64,000 bases of DNA, taken from Mesorhabditis belari. Its lineage: Eukaryota > Nematoda > Chromadorea > Rhabditida > Rhabditidae. Both the position numbers and the translations under genes were made by a program. Positions 20,766 to 31,700 of this stretch are shown in pieces. Position 1 is the first letter of the stretch. Each line of letters opens with the position of its first letter. The stretch covers positions 62,001 through 126,000 of the forward strand of contig CAUEEP010000887.1 in NCBI GenBank assembly GCA_958450365.1, read 5' to 3'. The notes under the pieces are model-generated. The model was given only the letters and a program-made list of their open reading frames with translations, was not told where the DNA came from and searched no databases.

Positions 20766-23700
20766 CTATTGTTTCTTGGATCGGCTTGATTCATCGATTG
20801 GATTAGATCGATCGGCACTCGTAGCATTCATCCGTTTTCGCTCTTTTCTGAAAAAAAATGGTTAGTTACCGCGTAAGGCATCATGTGAAAAGCTACAGTA
20901 ATCCGAAATTTCTTGTCCGTATTCCTTTGACTGATTAGCTGGTGATTATATGAGCTTTACTCTCATTGGATAAAGCTACCGTAATCTGACTGGATTTACA
21001 GTAACCCTAGTAACTCTAAAGAACGAGGCTACCGAGCTAGTAACTCTAGAAAACGAGCTACCGTAACCCTTCTAACTAGGTAAAAGTACCGTCTGCTGGC
21101 GAGAGTACTGTACCGTAGCTATTCTGCTAAATCTACCGTAACCCCGTTGTCTAGATCTACAGTAACCCCATCCTAATCGAATCCTAATCTCATCCATCTC
21201 GTCCCCATCCTAATCTAGAAGTACCATAACCCCACTGACTAAACAAATCTACCGTAGCCCTGGCTATAGCTACAGTAATCCTTTAACCATTTAAACCTAT
21301 GCTAACCAATTGTCTAAGGCTACCGTAACCCTACTGGCTATAGCTACAGTAGCTCGTTTTTAAATTGATTCAATAAGTTCAAATCTATGACTAAAACAAT
21401 GATAGCCGGTTGTCTAAAGCTACCGTAATCTTTCCATAAATAGACATAAATTCCATTTCCACTATAACTTTTCTAGGCAGCTAACTTTTCTACAGTAAAG
21501 CTTTAAACTAAAGTTATCTTTTACAGTAATCAAAAAAAAATACTAACTTCTTCAGCGGCTCTTGTTTAAATACCATATTTCCCTTAGTGACGAAAGCGAG
21601 CGATTCGTGGTGACTGAAAGTAAAAAAAGTGTAAAAGCAAAGGTAATCTATAGTTATTTTAGAATTTCTAAAAGAAACTACTGATTACGGTAACTGAGAT
21701 GCTTTATAGAGATTCGAAAAGTCCGATCACTTACTCCATCTTCGTTCGCTCACAGCAAAACGCGTCGTGTGTGGGATGATTGTCCGTACATTTCTCGCTG
21801 TTCACTAAAACTAAACTAAAGTCGGGATCACTGAAAAAAAGAAAAGCACTATTTGAGCTAAGTACAAAGCTAAAAGAACTATTTGAGCTTCAAGTTTCTA
21901 ATTGAAATCTTAATTTTTGAAATTCTAGCTTTGAAATTCTAGTTTTGAAATTCTAGTTTTGAAAATCCAAAAATTCACACCGGTGAAGAGAAATAACTTG
22001 GCCGCCCACACTTTCGCGTTCTCGCCCTCGATTGTGAAAGTGAGCTGAAACGGGTAAAAGTGAGCTGAAACGGGTAAAAGTGAGCTGAAACGGGTAAAAG
22101 TGAGCTGAAACGGGTAAAAGTTATCCTTACAAGGGAAGGACAGCTGACTGAGTCGGTCAAATGACATGCAATTTGTACCATTTAACGCAGAATTACACGC
22201 TCATTTCGAATCTGGTTTCTGTTTTTGCTGAACATTATTCTGGCAGGAGTTATAAGCGTTTAAAGTTTGTTTGGACTTTAGTTTTGCTAGGACTTTAGTT
22301 TTGCTAGGACTTTAGTTTTGTTAGGACTCTAAAAATGGGTTTTTGAGTCTTAGGCGCTTTCCGTGCGGTCGATTTCTGTGCGGCCTCGATTCTAGTAGGT
22401 TTTGATTATTAAATTGTGTCCAGATGGCACTGAATGTTTGATTAAATTGTGATCTCGGAAGCTGGTTCATTTCCGAATACGAAAACAGCAAACCAGAGAT
22501 CTTTGGTCTCAAACACAAGCTCTACCGCTCGTCTACGGCCTGCAAGAATCGAGGCCGCACAGAAAGTGCCTAAGACCCAAAAACCCATATTTTTAAAGTC
22601 CTAACAAAACTAAAGTCCTAACAAACTTTAAACGCTTATAACTCCTGCCAGAATAATGTTCACGAAAAACGGAAAGCAGATTCGAAATCAGCGTAGAATT
22701 CTGCATCAAATGGTACAGATTGCATGTCATTTGGCCGACTCAGTCAGCTGCCCTGCCCTTGTTAAGCACTCAAAAATCAAAAATTTAACTGATTTCTATC
22801 ACTACATTAGACAAAATTCAGTGAAAACATCAAATTCAATCAAGACAATTTCAATCACAACTGATCATAAGTGTGACAGAAAGATCACTTGAACTTATAA
22901 TTCTCTACAATTCTCTACAATTCTCTACAATTAAACAACTTTTAAGAAGTATTAGGTTGGCAACTTAATAATGACGCGTCACTACTTAACATGTTTTTTG
23001 TAATTTCAAGCGCCGTTTCTTCCCTCTTTTTTTGCATAAATACAAAGTAAAAGATGTCTGCATAAATAACATTTAGTGCTCCAAAAAAATGGAGAACAAA
23101 AAATTCCGTATTCGAGCTGCATTGTTCTACGATTTTAAACAAGGAAAATCACCAGCTGAATCTCATCGCACGATCATCACTGTTTTTGGAGAGGAAAGTA
23201 TACACATTCGGCAATGTCAACGATGGTTTCAAAGATTCCAAGGCGGCGATGAAAGCCTCGTAGACGAGCCACACCAAGGACATCCTCCAGAAGTGGTCGA
23301 CGATGACTTGCTCGCCTTAATTGAAGTTTGCCCAACACTCACCGTTCGTGAGTTGGCAGAAATATTTGAAGTATCCCATACGACAATCGAAAACTATTTA
23401 CACAAACTTGGGAAAAAGAATCGAGTTGGAAAATGGGTTCCTCACGAACTAACCCAAAGCAACAAAATGGCCCGTGTCAATGCCCCCTCAATTTTGCTAC
23501 AAAAATGTAAATCAAACGACTTTTTTCACAGGGTTTTGACTTCTGACGAAACGTGGATCAGCTACGAGAACGTTAAACGCAAAAATCAATGGCTATCTAC
23601 TGGGCAGACCCCGCAAACCACTCCCAAATCGAATATCGATGGGAAGAAGATAATGCTCTGTTGCTGGTGGAACTTCAAGGGATTCGTGCATTATGAAGTG

Positions 23701-26700
23701 CTGAAACCTGGCCAAACCGTCGATGCTGATCTTTATTCGAAGCAATTAATGAGAGTTAACGAGTCTTTGAAGAAATTGGGGCTCAAACCGGGGAGAGTCA
23801 GATTTTTACACGACAACGCAAAACCACACACTGCAAAGATCACTTATAAGAAAATCGAGGAACTTGGCTGGAAAGTTTTGCCCCACGCGCTTTATTCACC
23901 TGATCTGGCTCCTTCAGATTACTTTTTGTTTCGGTCGCTGAAGCACTTTTTAGAGGGAGAAAAGTTCGATGATCATGCTGAGGTCATAAAAGCAGTGAAT
24001 GACTACTTCGCCTCAAAAACTCCCAAGTTCTTCGAGGATGGGATCCGGGATTTGCGCAGAAGATGGGAAGAAGTCATAGATACTACTGGAGAATACCTTT
24101 CGAATTGAAAGCTCTTCTTTTGTGTTTTTTAAAAATAAATGATTTGTTACATAAACGCGTCATTATTAAGTTGCCAACCTAATAAAACCAAATCGAATGC
24201 TTAAAATGATCAAAAATACAAAATTTCCCTCACCCATCGTCCATTTTTGTCAACAAGATGCGCGTGAATTCGATCGTTTTTCCCCATAGAGACCTCGACT
24301 CGCCGCGCCGCATTCAAATCGATCCGCTTTCCCCAAAAAGGAACTCTAAAATAAGAGAATCAACTTAAAAGTGATAAGGATACGTTAAGATACTAAATAC
24401 GAAACACTAGAAGGCAACTAGAAGGCAAAAAGAAGCTCAAAACAAGTGTAGAAGTTGGCCAATTCGTATAGAAAATTGGAGTTGACGCGAAAATTTTGCT
24501 ACTCTAAACATTTTGCCAATTATTTTAGCATAAAGACTATCGATATTGCTATCGATATTGCTTATTGCTTATTGTTAAAGTTGTTTTTTGAAGGCGCAAG
24601 CTCAAGATGGAATTGACCCGGCACCGACGACGTGTAGATGGTACTTGTAAACGAGGAGATGCCCGTCGGTGGTGAGAAGCGCTAAACGAGTCTCCTCACG
24701 ACGCCACCAGCCGATTTGAAAGAGAAGCAACTGCAAAAATTGAGGTAAAGATTATGATAAATGACTAGATTTGTTTAAAAAAACGATTTCCTAACGTAGT
24801 TCGCTTTTATTTTCAGTTTAAATGCAGGCTTACCGTATTTATTCTAATAAAAGCCGCCCCCGTCCCTCGACCAACTTCAGAGGCCTCGTTCTCAGCCCCA
24901 TTTTGAGATATTTTTATGTATATCATACTAAAAGATAGCCCTTGAGGTTTTCTATCTTTTGGTTTATTAAATATAAAAATATCATAAAATGGGGCTGAGA
25001 ACGAGGCGTCTAAAATTGACCGATCCGGTCAACCCTCGACCTCGAACAACTTCAGACGCCTCGTTCTCAACCCCATTTTGAGATATTTTTATGTTTAATA
25101 TACCAAAAGATAGAAAACAATAAGGGCTATCTTTTGGCTTATTAAACTTAAAAATTTTCAAAATGGAACTGAGAACGAGGCGTCTAAAGTTGGTCGAGGG
25201 GGGCAGCGTTTATTAAAATAAATACGGTGGCTGCTTTCTGCTGCACCTAGTGCTCAAAAATGGAGAGATAAGCTCTCTGGTGCATCAAAATTTACTAATT
25301 TACTTTATTTTCTAGAAAAAAAAACGATTTTAAAAAGCTTGCCAGATTTAAATGATTCAATTTCATGATTCAAAAGGTGTTAGGGAGCACAAAGTATGAC
25401 TGATCCATCGCTCAAAGAAGTTTCATGTACCTTGTGCCCAAAAATCCCTAAGCACACCCTTTCTGGAGCCTTATTCTTGTGGAAATTGTGGAAATTTCCT
25501 AGAGAAACGGGGTTCTAGTGTACGAGAGAGATTGTGTTTAGGTATTCTTTTAGCACAAAGTATACCAAAGCGTCTAGTTCAAGTTCTCTAGTAAATCTCG
25601 AGTCAATTTCCCAAAAAACTTGCCTTAATTTTTGTGCAAATCGTACCATTGCGTACACAAAGTGGCTGCTGAAAAAAAATTAAATGAAAAAAATGAAAAC
25701 CTTTGGCTCTTACGTAGTTTCCGGGTATTTTGGAAAAACCCGGGTATTTTGAACGGGTCGTCACACTTTGAAGGCCTATAACTTTGTCTAGAGATTATAT
25801 TTTTGTTAACTTTTTATATCATTGCATAGAGGATATTTCAGGCTTTCAAATGATACCAAATAGAGCTTGTTTAGATCTTTCATTCCCATGCAAACCAGAC
25901 GAAATGACACCCGAGTTGGATAGGGCTCATTTGCTCAGAGTTGGCTCTGATTTTCTTCGATTTGATTTTAAAAACAAGCTCTATTTGGTATCATTTGAAA
26001 GTCTCAAACATCTTCTACACAATTATTTAAAAGGTTAACAAAAATCTAATCTCTGGATAAAGTTATAAGCTTTTAAAGTGTGACGATTCGCTGAAAATCC
26101 CCAGAAACTACCTAAGAGTCAAATTTTTCAATAAAATGCGATAATTTTCTATAAGAATTTGAAAATTTATTTAAAAAAAGCAATTTTTTAGATGTTAGGA
26201 ATTGAATTTGAAAGGAAATGAGAGCTAAAAAGATTAAATATAAAGAATTTCTTAAAATAAATGAAGGAATTCAATTGTTTTTAGTTGAATATTCATTGGC
26301 TAGTGGAAATGATAAAAAGGAGTTTTTTAGATGGCAATTTTTTGACTATTTAGATGTTAAATTGAAGTTAAATTAAAACTTTTAGATAATTTAGATGTTA
26401 AATTGAAACTTTTAGACTATTTAGACGTTAAATTGAAGTTTTTAGAATATTTAGAGGTTAAATTGAAGTTTTTAGAATATTTAGAGGTTAAATTTAAACT
26501 TTTAGACTATTTAGAGGTTAAATTGAAGTTTTTAGATAATTTAGACGTTAAATTAAAACTTTTAGACTATTTAGATGTTAAATTGAAACTTTTAGACTAT
26601 TTAGACGTTAAATTGAAGTTTTTAGAATATTTAGAGGTTAAATTGAAGCTTTTAGACTATTTAGATGTTGAATTGAAGCTTTTAGATAATTTAGACGTTA

Positions 26701-27171
26701 AATTTAAGCTTTTAGACTATTTAGAGGTTAAATTGAAGTTTTTAGATAATTTAGACGTTAAATTAAAACTTTTAGACTATTTAGATGTTAAATTGAAACT
26801 TTTAGACTATTTAGACGTTAAATTGAAGTTTTTAGAATATTTAGAGGTTAAATTGAAGCTTTTAGACTATTTAGATGTTGAATTGAAGCTTTTAGATAAT
26901 TTAGACGTTAAATTTAAGCTTTTAGACTATTTAGAGGTTAAATTGAAGTTTTTAGATAATTTAGACGTTAAATTAAAACTTTTAGACTATTTAGACGTTA
27001 AATTGGAGTTTTTAGACTATTTAGATGTTAAACTGAAGCTTTTAGACTATTCAAACGTTCCAAAGTTTGCTAGACTACAAGAATTTTGCTGGGTTACGAT
27101 AGATTATCCAAAAAAACAAAGCAAATCCTCACCTGATCAGGTAAATCTTCATCGCTCACTCGTAACCACAT
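20766..27171 (-). CDS. Small PH-domain protein (189 aa)
   Basis: Eight exons, high to low: 27133-27171, 25624-25668, 24645-24730, 24234-24345, 21981-22044, 21735-21810, 21548-21613, 20766-20847. Phases fit throughout. Residues about 19-113 look like a pleckstrin-homology fold: a first strand with GWWRREETRLALLTTDGHLL, then VPFWGKRIDL, RIHAHLVDKNGRW and the closing helix with its invariant Trp (ENAKVWAAKL). A Cys-bearing segment (EKCTD..FCCERTK) and a basic tail (LKKKERKRMN..RSKKQ) follow. PH domains bind phosphoinositides or proteins, so membrane or adaptor function is an inference. The donor after exon 2 is GC (AAG|GCAAGT). The acceptor of exon 5 lies in a four-copy tandem repeat. Introns carry an intact mariner, foldbacks and a large minisatellite. 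Confidence 0.8.
20885..21545. repeat. Dispersed TACCGTAA/TACAGTAA motif cluster
   Basis: The last intron of the PH gene is filled with irregularly spaced CTACCGTAACC, CTACAGTAAC and AGCTACCGTAATC motifs rather than a clean tandem array. The same motif recurs at 35040-35470 and 40100-40650. Confidence 0.7.
22040..22122. repeat. 20-bp tandem repeat at a 3' splice site
   Basis: Four exact copies of GTGAGCTGAAACGGGTAAAA on plus. On the coding strand this is TTTTACCCGTTTCAG followed by CTCAC, so each unit carries a complete acceptor for PH-gene exon 5. The exon-proximal copy keeps the frame with exon 4. Use of the outer ones would add 20, 40 or 60 nt. Confidence 0.9.
22133..22762. repeat. Foldback element in PH-gene intron 4
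   Basis: Arms of about 250 bp: ACAGCTGACTGAGTCGG.. on the left mirrors ..CCGACTCAGTCAGCTG on the right. Internal blocks (AACATTATTCTGGCAGGAG, GACTTTAGTTTTG repeats, GCACAGAAAG..) also mirror. The right arm has the GGAAAGCAGATTCGAAATCA motif seen at about 8650. Confidence 0.8.
22952..24182 (+). mobile_element. Intact mariner transposon (1231 bp)
   Basis: Perfect 28-bp terminal inverted repeats (TTAGGTTGGCAACTTAATAA.. at 22952-22979 and 24155-24182) are flanked by TA at 22950-22951 and 24183-24184. It encloses a full transposase frame. It is inserted antisense to the PH gene, 51 bp past the exon at 24234-24345. Undamaged ends and frame suggest recent insertion. Confidence 0.97.
23089..24108 (+). 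CDS. Mariner transposase, DD34D, apparently intact
   Basis: 339 aa, the normal mariner length. Residues 1-110 form the paired helix-turn-helix DNA-binding region (RWFQRFQGGDESL; second HTH near VRELAEIFEVSHTTIENYL). The linker WVPHEL is at 116-121. The catalytic triad is complete: Asp153 in TSDETW, Asp242 in HDNAKPHT, and Asp277 in YSPDLAPSDYF, with exactly 34 residues between the last two. The enzyme cuts and pastes the element at TA sites by binding the terminal repeats. The start codon follows AAAAAA, about 110 bp inside the left repeat, and there is no intron. No stop or frameshift is visible, so this copy could be autonomous. Confidence 0.96.
   Translation: MENKKFRIRAALFYDFKQGKSPAESHRTIITVFGEESIHIRQCQRWFQRFQGGDESLVDEPHQGHPPEVVDDDLLALIEVCPTLTVRELAEIFEVSHTTIENYLHKLGKKNRVGKWVPHELTQSNKMARVNAPSILLQKCKSNDFFHRVLTSDETWISYENVKRKNQWLSTGQTPQTTPKSNIDGKKIMLCCWWNFKGFVHYEVLKPGQTVDADLYSKQLMRVNESLKKLGLKPGRVRFLHDNAKPHTAKITYKKIEELGWKVLPHALYSPDLAPSDYFLFRSLKHFLEGEKFDDHAEVIKAVNDYFASKTPKFFEDGIRDLRRRWEEVIDTTGEYLSN
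24832..25228. repeat. MITE-like double palindrome
   Basis: Termini ACCGTATTTATTCTAATAAA and ..TTTATTAAAATAAATACGGT are inverted. Inside are two successive palindromes, each built from CCTCGTTCTCAG.CCCATTTTGAG and its reverse complement, separated at about 25030. It sits in the third-intron region of the PH gene. Confidence 0.8.
25702..26123. repeat. Foldback element in PH-gene intron 1
   Basis: TTTGGCTCTTACGTAGTTTC on the left mirrors GAAACTACCTAAGAGTCAAA on the right. Inner arms share AAATGATACCAAATAGAGCTT. The open frame at 25784-26038 is an artefact of the palindrome. Confidence 0.75.
26342..27056. repeat. 30-bp minisatellite with 7-mer higher-order repeat
   Basis: About 23 units of the type AAATTGAAGCTTTTAGACTA plus TTTAGATGTT. 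Units 26551-26760 and 26761-26970 are near-identical 210-bp blocks, a seven-monomer higher-order repeat. Because 30 is a multiple of 3, the plus strand shows an open frame of LKLLDYLDVK repeats. It lies in intron 1 of the minus-strand PH gene, so I treat that frame as non-coding. Confidence 0.93.
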
Positions 27172-27599
27172 AGTGAATTGGAAAAAAGAATGATAAGAAA
27201 TTGAAGATTTTCGTGGAATTTCCAATTTCGTGGAATCTGGGCAGAAATGCAAATTTCGATGCCCTTTAAATGCAAATTTCGGCTCAATCATTTGAGAATT
27301 TGAAGATTTGTTTTATTTTCTGAATGTTGTTGTGAGAAGAAAATTTCAAAATATCACATCGTAAACAACATCGAAAAAGAAGGGGAAAAAGAGGAAAAAG
27401 AGGGAAAAGAGGAAAAGGACAATTGGGAAAAGAGAAAAGAAAAAAAAAAGGGCAAAAGCACGAATGAGATCCGAAAAAGAGGGAAAACAAAACAAAAAAA
27501 TCACAGACGCATTTTTTTTTGAACTTTTCATTTGGAATTGACTCATTTGAAGGTTTAGAGAGTAAATTTATTGACTTCTGTTATAAATTGAAGTTATTA

Positions 27600-28300
27600 T
27601 TTAATGCTAGAATAGTTCGAAGGACCAGTTTGAAGCTTTTAAACATCGTTTTTTTTTCTTACTCAAATTTCTTGGTGTCGAGCTGTCCAATTGAAATAAT
27701 TTTTGTACTAATCGACAGAGAAAGTCTTGGCGCATCTAATGATACCAAGAATCTTGAAATCGGATAGCCCAACACCGAGATATTTGAGCTTAAAGTTAGC
27801 CTACCAATGGGAAAGGGGCAGGGTTGACCTTTTATACACGCCCCGCCCCTTTTCTCATTCGCAAAGGTCTTGGCGCCTCGAATGGTATCAAAAATATTGA
27901 AATTGGACAGCCCAACACCGAGATATATGAGCTCAAAGTTAGCCTGCCAATGGGAAAGTGGACGGACCTTTTATACACGCCCCGCCCCTTTTCCCATTGG
28001 CAACTTTGAGCTCAAATATCTCGGCGTTGGGCTATCCAATTTCAATATTTTTGATATCATTAAATGCGCCAAGTCTTTCTCTATCGATTTATACAAAAAT
28101 TATTTCAATTGGACAGCTCAACACCAAGCTGTTTGAGCTCAAAGTTAGCCTGTCATTGGCAAAAGGGCGGGGCGGCGGACCTTTTATACACGCCCCGCCC
28201 CTTTTCCCATTGGCAACTTTGAGCTCAAATTTCTCGGCGTTGGACTGTCCAATTTAAATAGTTTTTATCCCAAACGACAGAGAGAGACTTGGCGCGTTCA
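27600..28300. repeat. Compound foldback with GCCCCGCCCC blocks
   Basis: Several copies of AGTTAGCCT.CCAATGGGAAA, CTTTTATACACGCCCCGCCC and TCCAATTTCAATA occur in both orientations, for example near 27800, 27960, 28150 and 28200. The outer ends share ATCGACAGAGAAAGTCTTGGCG forms. I interpret it as a foldback element that was later tandemly duplicated. It lies upstream of the PH gene. Confidence 0.7.
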
Positions 28301-28409
28301 ATGAGCACCTTTTAAAGTATTGACTGAAAATCGTTTCCTATTTAGGCATCATTTCAAGAAAATAACACTGAAAAATTTGATGAAATTGTTTAAAAAAAGA
28401 AACGAAACG

Positions 28410-28681
28410 AAGCCTAGCCCAACCAAGGCAGAAGTCAGCTCTAAACCTAGTTTTTCCGTTCACTTCATTTTATGCTAAACATCTTTATCAAAGGGTACTT
28501 TGTGCTTTTGTGCTTAAAAAAAGAAACACTTTTCTTCATGCTGAACTCATCGTCTGTGTTTCGTTTCTTTTTTTTAAGCACAAAAGCACAAAGTACCCTT
28601 TGATAAAGAAGTTTAACATAAAATGAAGTGAACGGAAAAACTAGGTTTAGAGCTGACTTCTGCCTTGGTTGGGCTAGGCTT
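28410..28681. repeat. Near-perfect palindrome, 272 bp
   Basis: Arms of about 110-135 bp (AAGCCTAGCCCAACCAAGGC.. against ..GCCTTGGTTGGGCTAGGCTT) around a short centre near 28545. It lies about 50 bp past the nuclear receptor stop codon, so it may fall in the 3' UTR. It could fold into a long hairpin if transcribed. Confidence 0.88.
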
Positions 28682-28730
28682 AAAGAACCCAAAATTCTAG
28701 ATATGATTTGAAAATTTCTTCTAATGACGT

Positions 28731-31700
28731 TTAAAATTGGGATTTCTCTTTTTTTCCTGTTAAAAAGTAGCTCTCTGGATCGTTTCCTGAATAGCTTGGT
28801 TGCGTTGATTGACGTGGATTTGAGCGAAATAGTAATTGACGAGTGAATGAGGAGAGTTTGACCTGAAACAATTTGTGATAATCTATTAAAGATACTTAAT
28901 CTATTCAAAGTTTATTATTAAAAAGATGCCTTAGAATTTTCTTAAACATATTCGACATCTAATCGACAAAAATTGATGTGGGATTGAAAAGGAATTACCG
29001 GAGACTTAAACTTGAGATAAGTCCCCCCTCAGAGATTTCTCTGACCCCCTTCAGAGAATCGGAGTTCGACGACTCTCCTCTTTGCCTCCATATCTCAACT
29101 TGCAATTGACCGATCAACTTGTGGTTGGTCTTAAAATGTTCCTTATGAAATTTCGTTATAGAAAACCACAACTAACTTACTACACCTTAGTATATAAACA
29201 AGGAGAAAACTTTGTTCAAAGTGAGACTACTTGATTTAAAGGGTGCATCTACTCGAAACTTCTATAACTCAAAATGTAGAAGCTGAATCAACTTTCGGTT
29301 TTATTTATTAGAATCTACATCAAATTTTCATTTCAAATCAAAAGAGAAAGGCGTTAAATAATTGATACATAAAATATTTAGCTATTTAACATTTAATAAT
29401 TTTTATTTATTTCTATTTTATTTCTATTTTATATCTGTCGTAGCCGATTATGAATGAAATTTTTTGGCAAATCTTTCTAGTAGAGCAACCCTTTAATCTA
29501 TGAGGACAATATTATATCATTGTGTAGCGAATTAAATTCTGCGTCGATTGGTACCAAATTTGTGAGTTTAGGTTAAAAATTGCCGGCGCTACAACGTTTC
29601 ATTCAAAATCTACGGCGGGACCCCCGTAGCCGATTATGAATTTCGGCCGATTATGAATGAGTGGGTCCGGACGCGTCCAACCATCAAGTATTTGGTATCA
29701 TTCAACGCAGAATCATTGATAATTATGTTAACTTTTTGAAATTAGCAAGATTTGATAAAAAGAAAAAAAATTAGAGCAAAAAACTGTTTTTTCAAGAGAA
29801 AACTTTGAAGCCCCATAATTTTTTTTTCTTATTATCCAAACTTTCTAATTTAAAAAATTTACATGATTATTAATGATTCTGCGTTGAATGATACCAGATA
29901 CTTGATGGTTGGACGCGTCCGGACCCACTCATTCATAATCGGCTACGACATTTCTATTTTATTTCTATTTTATTTCTATTTAACAAGTCTAGTCTAGTCT
30001 TGTCTAGAACAAGTCTAGTCTAGGCTTGTCTAGAACAAGTCTAGTCTAGTCTTGAAGTCTAGAACAAGTCTAGTCTAGTCTTGTCTAGAACAAGTCTAGT
30101 CTAGGCTTGTCTAGAAAAAGTCTAGTCTAGTCTTGTCTAGAACAAGTCTAGTCTAGTCTTGTCTAGAACAAGTCTAGTCTAGTCTTGTCTAGAACAAGTC
30201 TAGTCTAGGCTTGTCTAGAAAAAGTCTAGTCTAGTCTTGTCTAGAACAAGTCTAGTCTAGTCTTGTCTAGAACAAGTCTAGTCTAGTCTTGTCTAGAACA
30301 AGTCTAGTCTAGTTTTGTCTAGAACAAGTCTAGTCTAGTCTTGTCTAGAACAAGTCTAGTCTAGTCTTGTCTAGAACAAGTCTAGTCTAGGCTTGTCTAG
30401 AAAAAGTCTAGTCTAGTCTTGTCTAGAACAAGTCTAGTCTAGTCTTGTCTAGAACAAGTCTAGTCTAGTCTTGTCTAGAACAAGTCTAGTCTAGGCTTGT
30501 CTAGAAAAAGTCTAGTCTAGTCTTGAAGTCTAGAACAAGAAATAAGCCTAGGACAAGTGACAAGTCTAGTTCAATGGAATTTCAATGGAATTCAAAAAAC
30601 AAGTCTAGTTCAATGGCATTTTCGATAAAACAATTGAATGGTTCATTCGTTTGCTTGGTGCATCTCCTTCATCTCCTTCCTTTAAGGGGCGGAATATCTT
30701 TAAAAGGAGTCGTATATAAGGCGGCGCTCGTGATTTTTGCGCCATTTTTTTGCGCCATTTTTTGGCGCTATTTTTTTGCCTTTTTTTTGCTAAAAGTACG
30801 GTAATTTTTCTCAAGTTTGCGTTTTAAAAAACGCATTACTGACGAAGAGCACACTCTAATCTCGAGTGTCGTTAGCTTTTTGCTTTATGCCAATATAAAA
30901 ATTGATGATTTGACAACGACAAAGACAACAAAAAAACTTTCCGTTTTGATTGAGTGTTTTGATTGATTGAGACTCAATTTCACCACTACAACAAGTTTAA
31001 AGCTCTTGTATTAGGTTGATGCAAAAGTCTTTTTCATTTTTTTCGTACTTCTTTTGAAAAATAACAAAGTCATCAATTAACCTATGGTTTGCTCTAAATG
31101 AAAAGTGTTTATTGTTGAATTTCCCATCTTTTTAAGTCAATTTGGGTTCACTTTCAAGCAAATTCGAGAGTGAAAACGGGTTTTTCATAAAAATCGATAA
31201 AAACCTCTATAAAGAAATTGGCTGAATCAATTTCTCTGAAAATCTGAAAAAATATCTAACTTTTTGTGCTCTATCTTTTATTTATTAACATCAAGATTGG
31301 TTTCCTTAGCTAAAGCGTCTAAAATGCATCATCGAGCCGTCGCCTTTTTTGACTACCCGACTTCAGGCTCTCAAAAAAATCTAGACATAAGACATTTTAA
31401 ACTCGTTTTAATGTCATTTTGCAGAAAAATAATTCGCCTTTCGAATGCAATAAACCGTTGTTCAATTGGTGCATTTGTTACTTTTTAACGGAAGTACGAA
31501 AAAAATGAAAAAGACTTTTGCATCAACCTAATAGATTATTGAAGAAAAGTTCTAGATTGAATTCTATACATAAACGAGTGTATGATTGTATTTACCGTAT
31601 TTTCTCTAATAGTAGTGCATCTAGGAGAGCCGAGTTGGTGACTATTTTACAGTTTCTAGGTCTTCCCAGAAGCACAACACTCAAATCAGCTTCAAGATCT

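Noticed and set aside
26403..27173. 256-aa open frame of LKLLDYLDVK repeats
   Set aside because: It is a 30-bp minisatellite in an intron of the opposite-strand PH gene. Frame openness follows from the unit length and composition.
28760..28862. Alternative reading of the last NHR exon (SNSPHSLVNYYFAQIH..)
   Set aside because: It needs a one-base carry-over from the previous exon, whereas exon 31835-31925 ends in phase 0, which gives VKLSSFTRQLLF. RNA could reverse this choice.
31264..31488. 74-aa frame inside the 521-bp MITE as a gene
   Set aside because: It is duplicated with the MITE (107-aa version at 61148-61471) and carries no recognisable domain.
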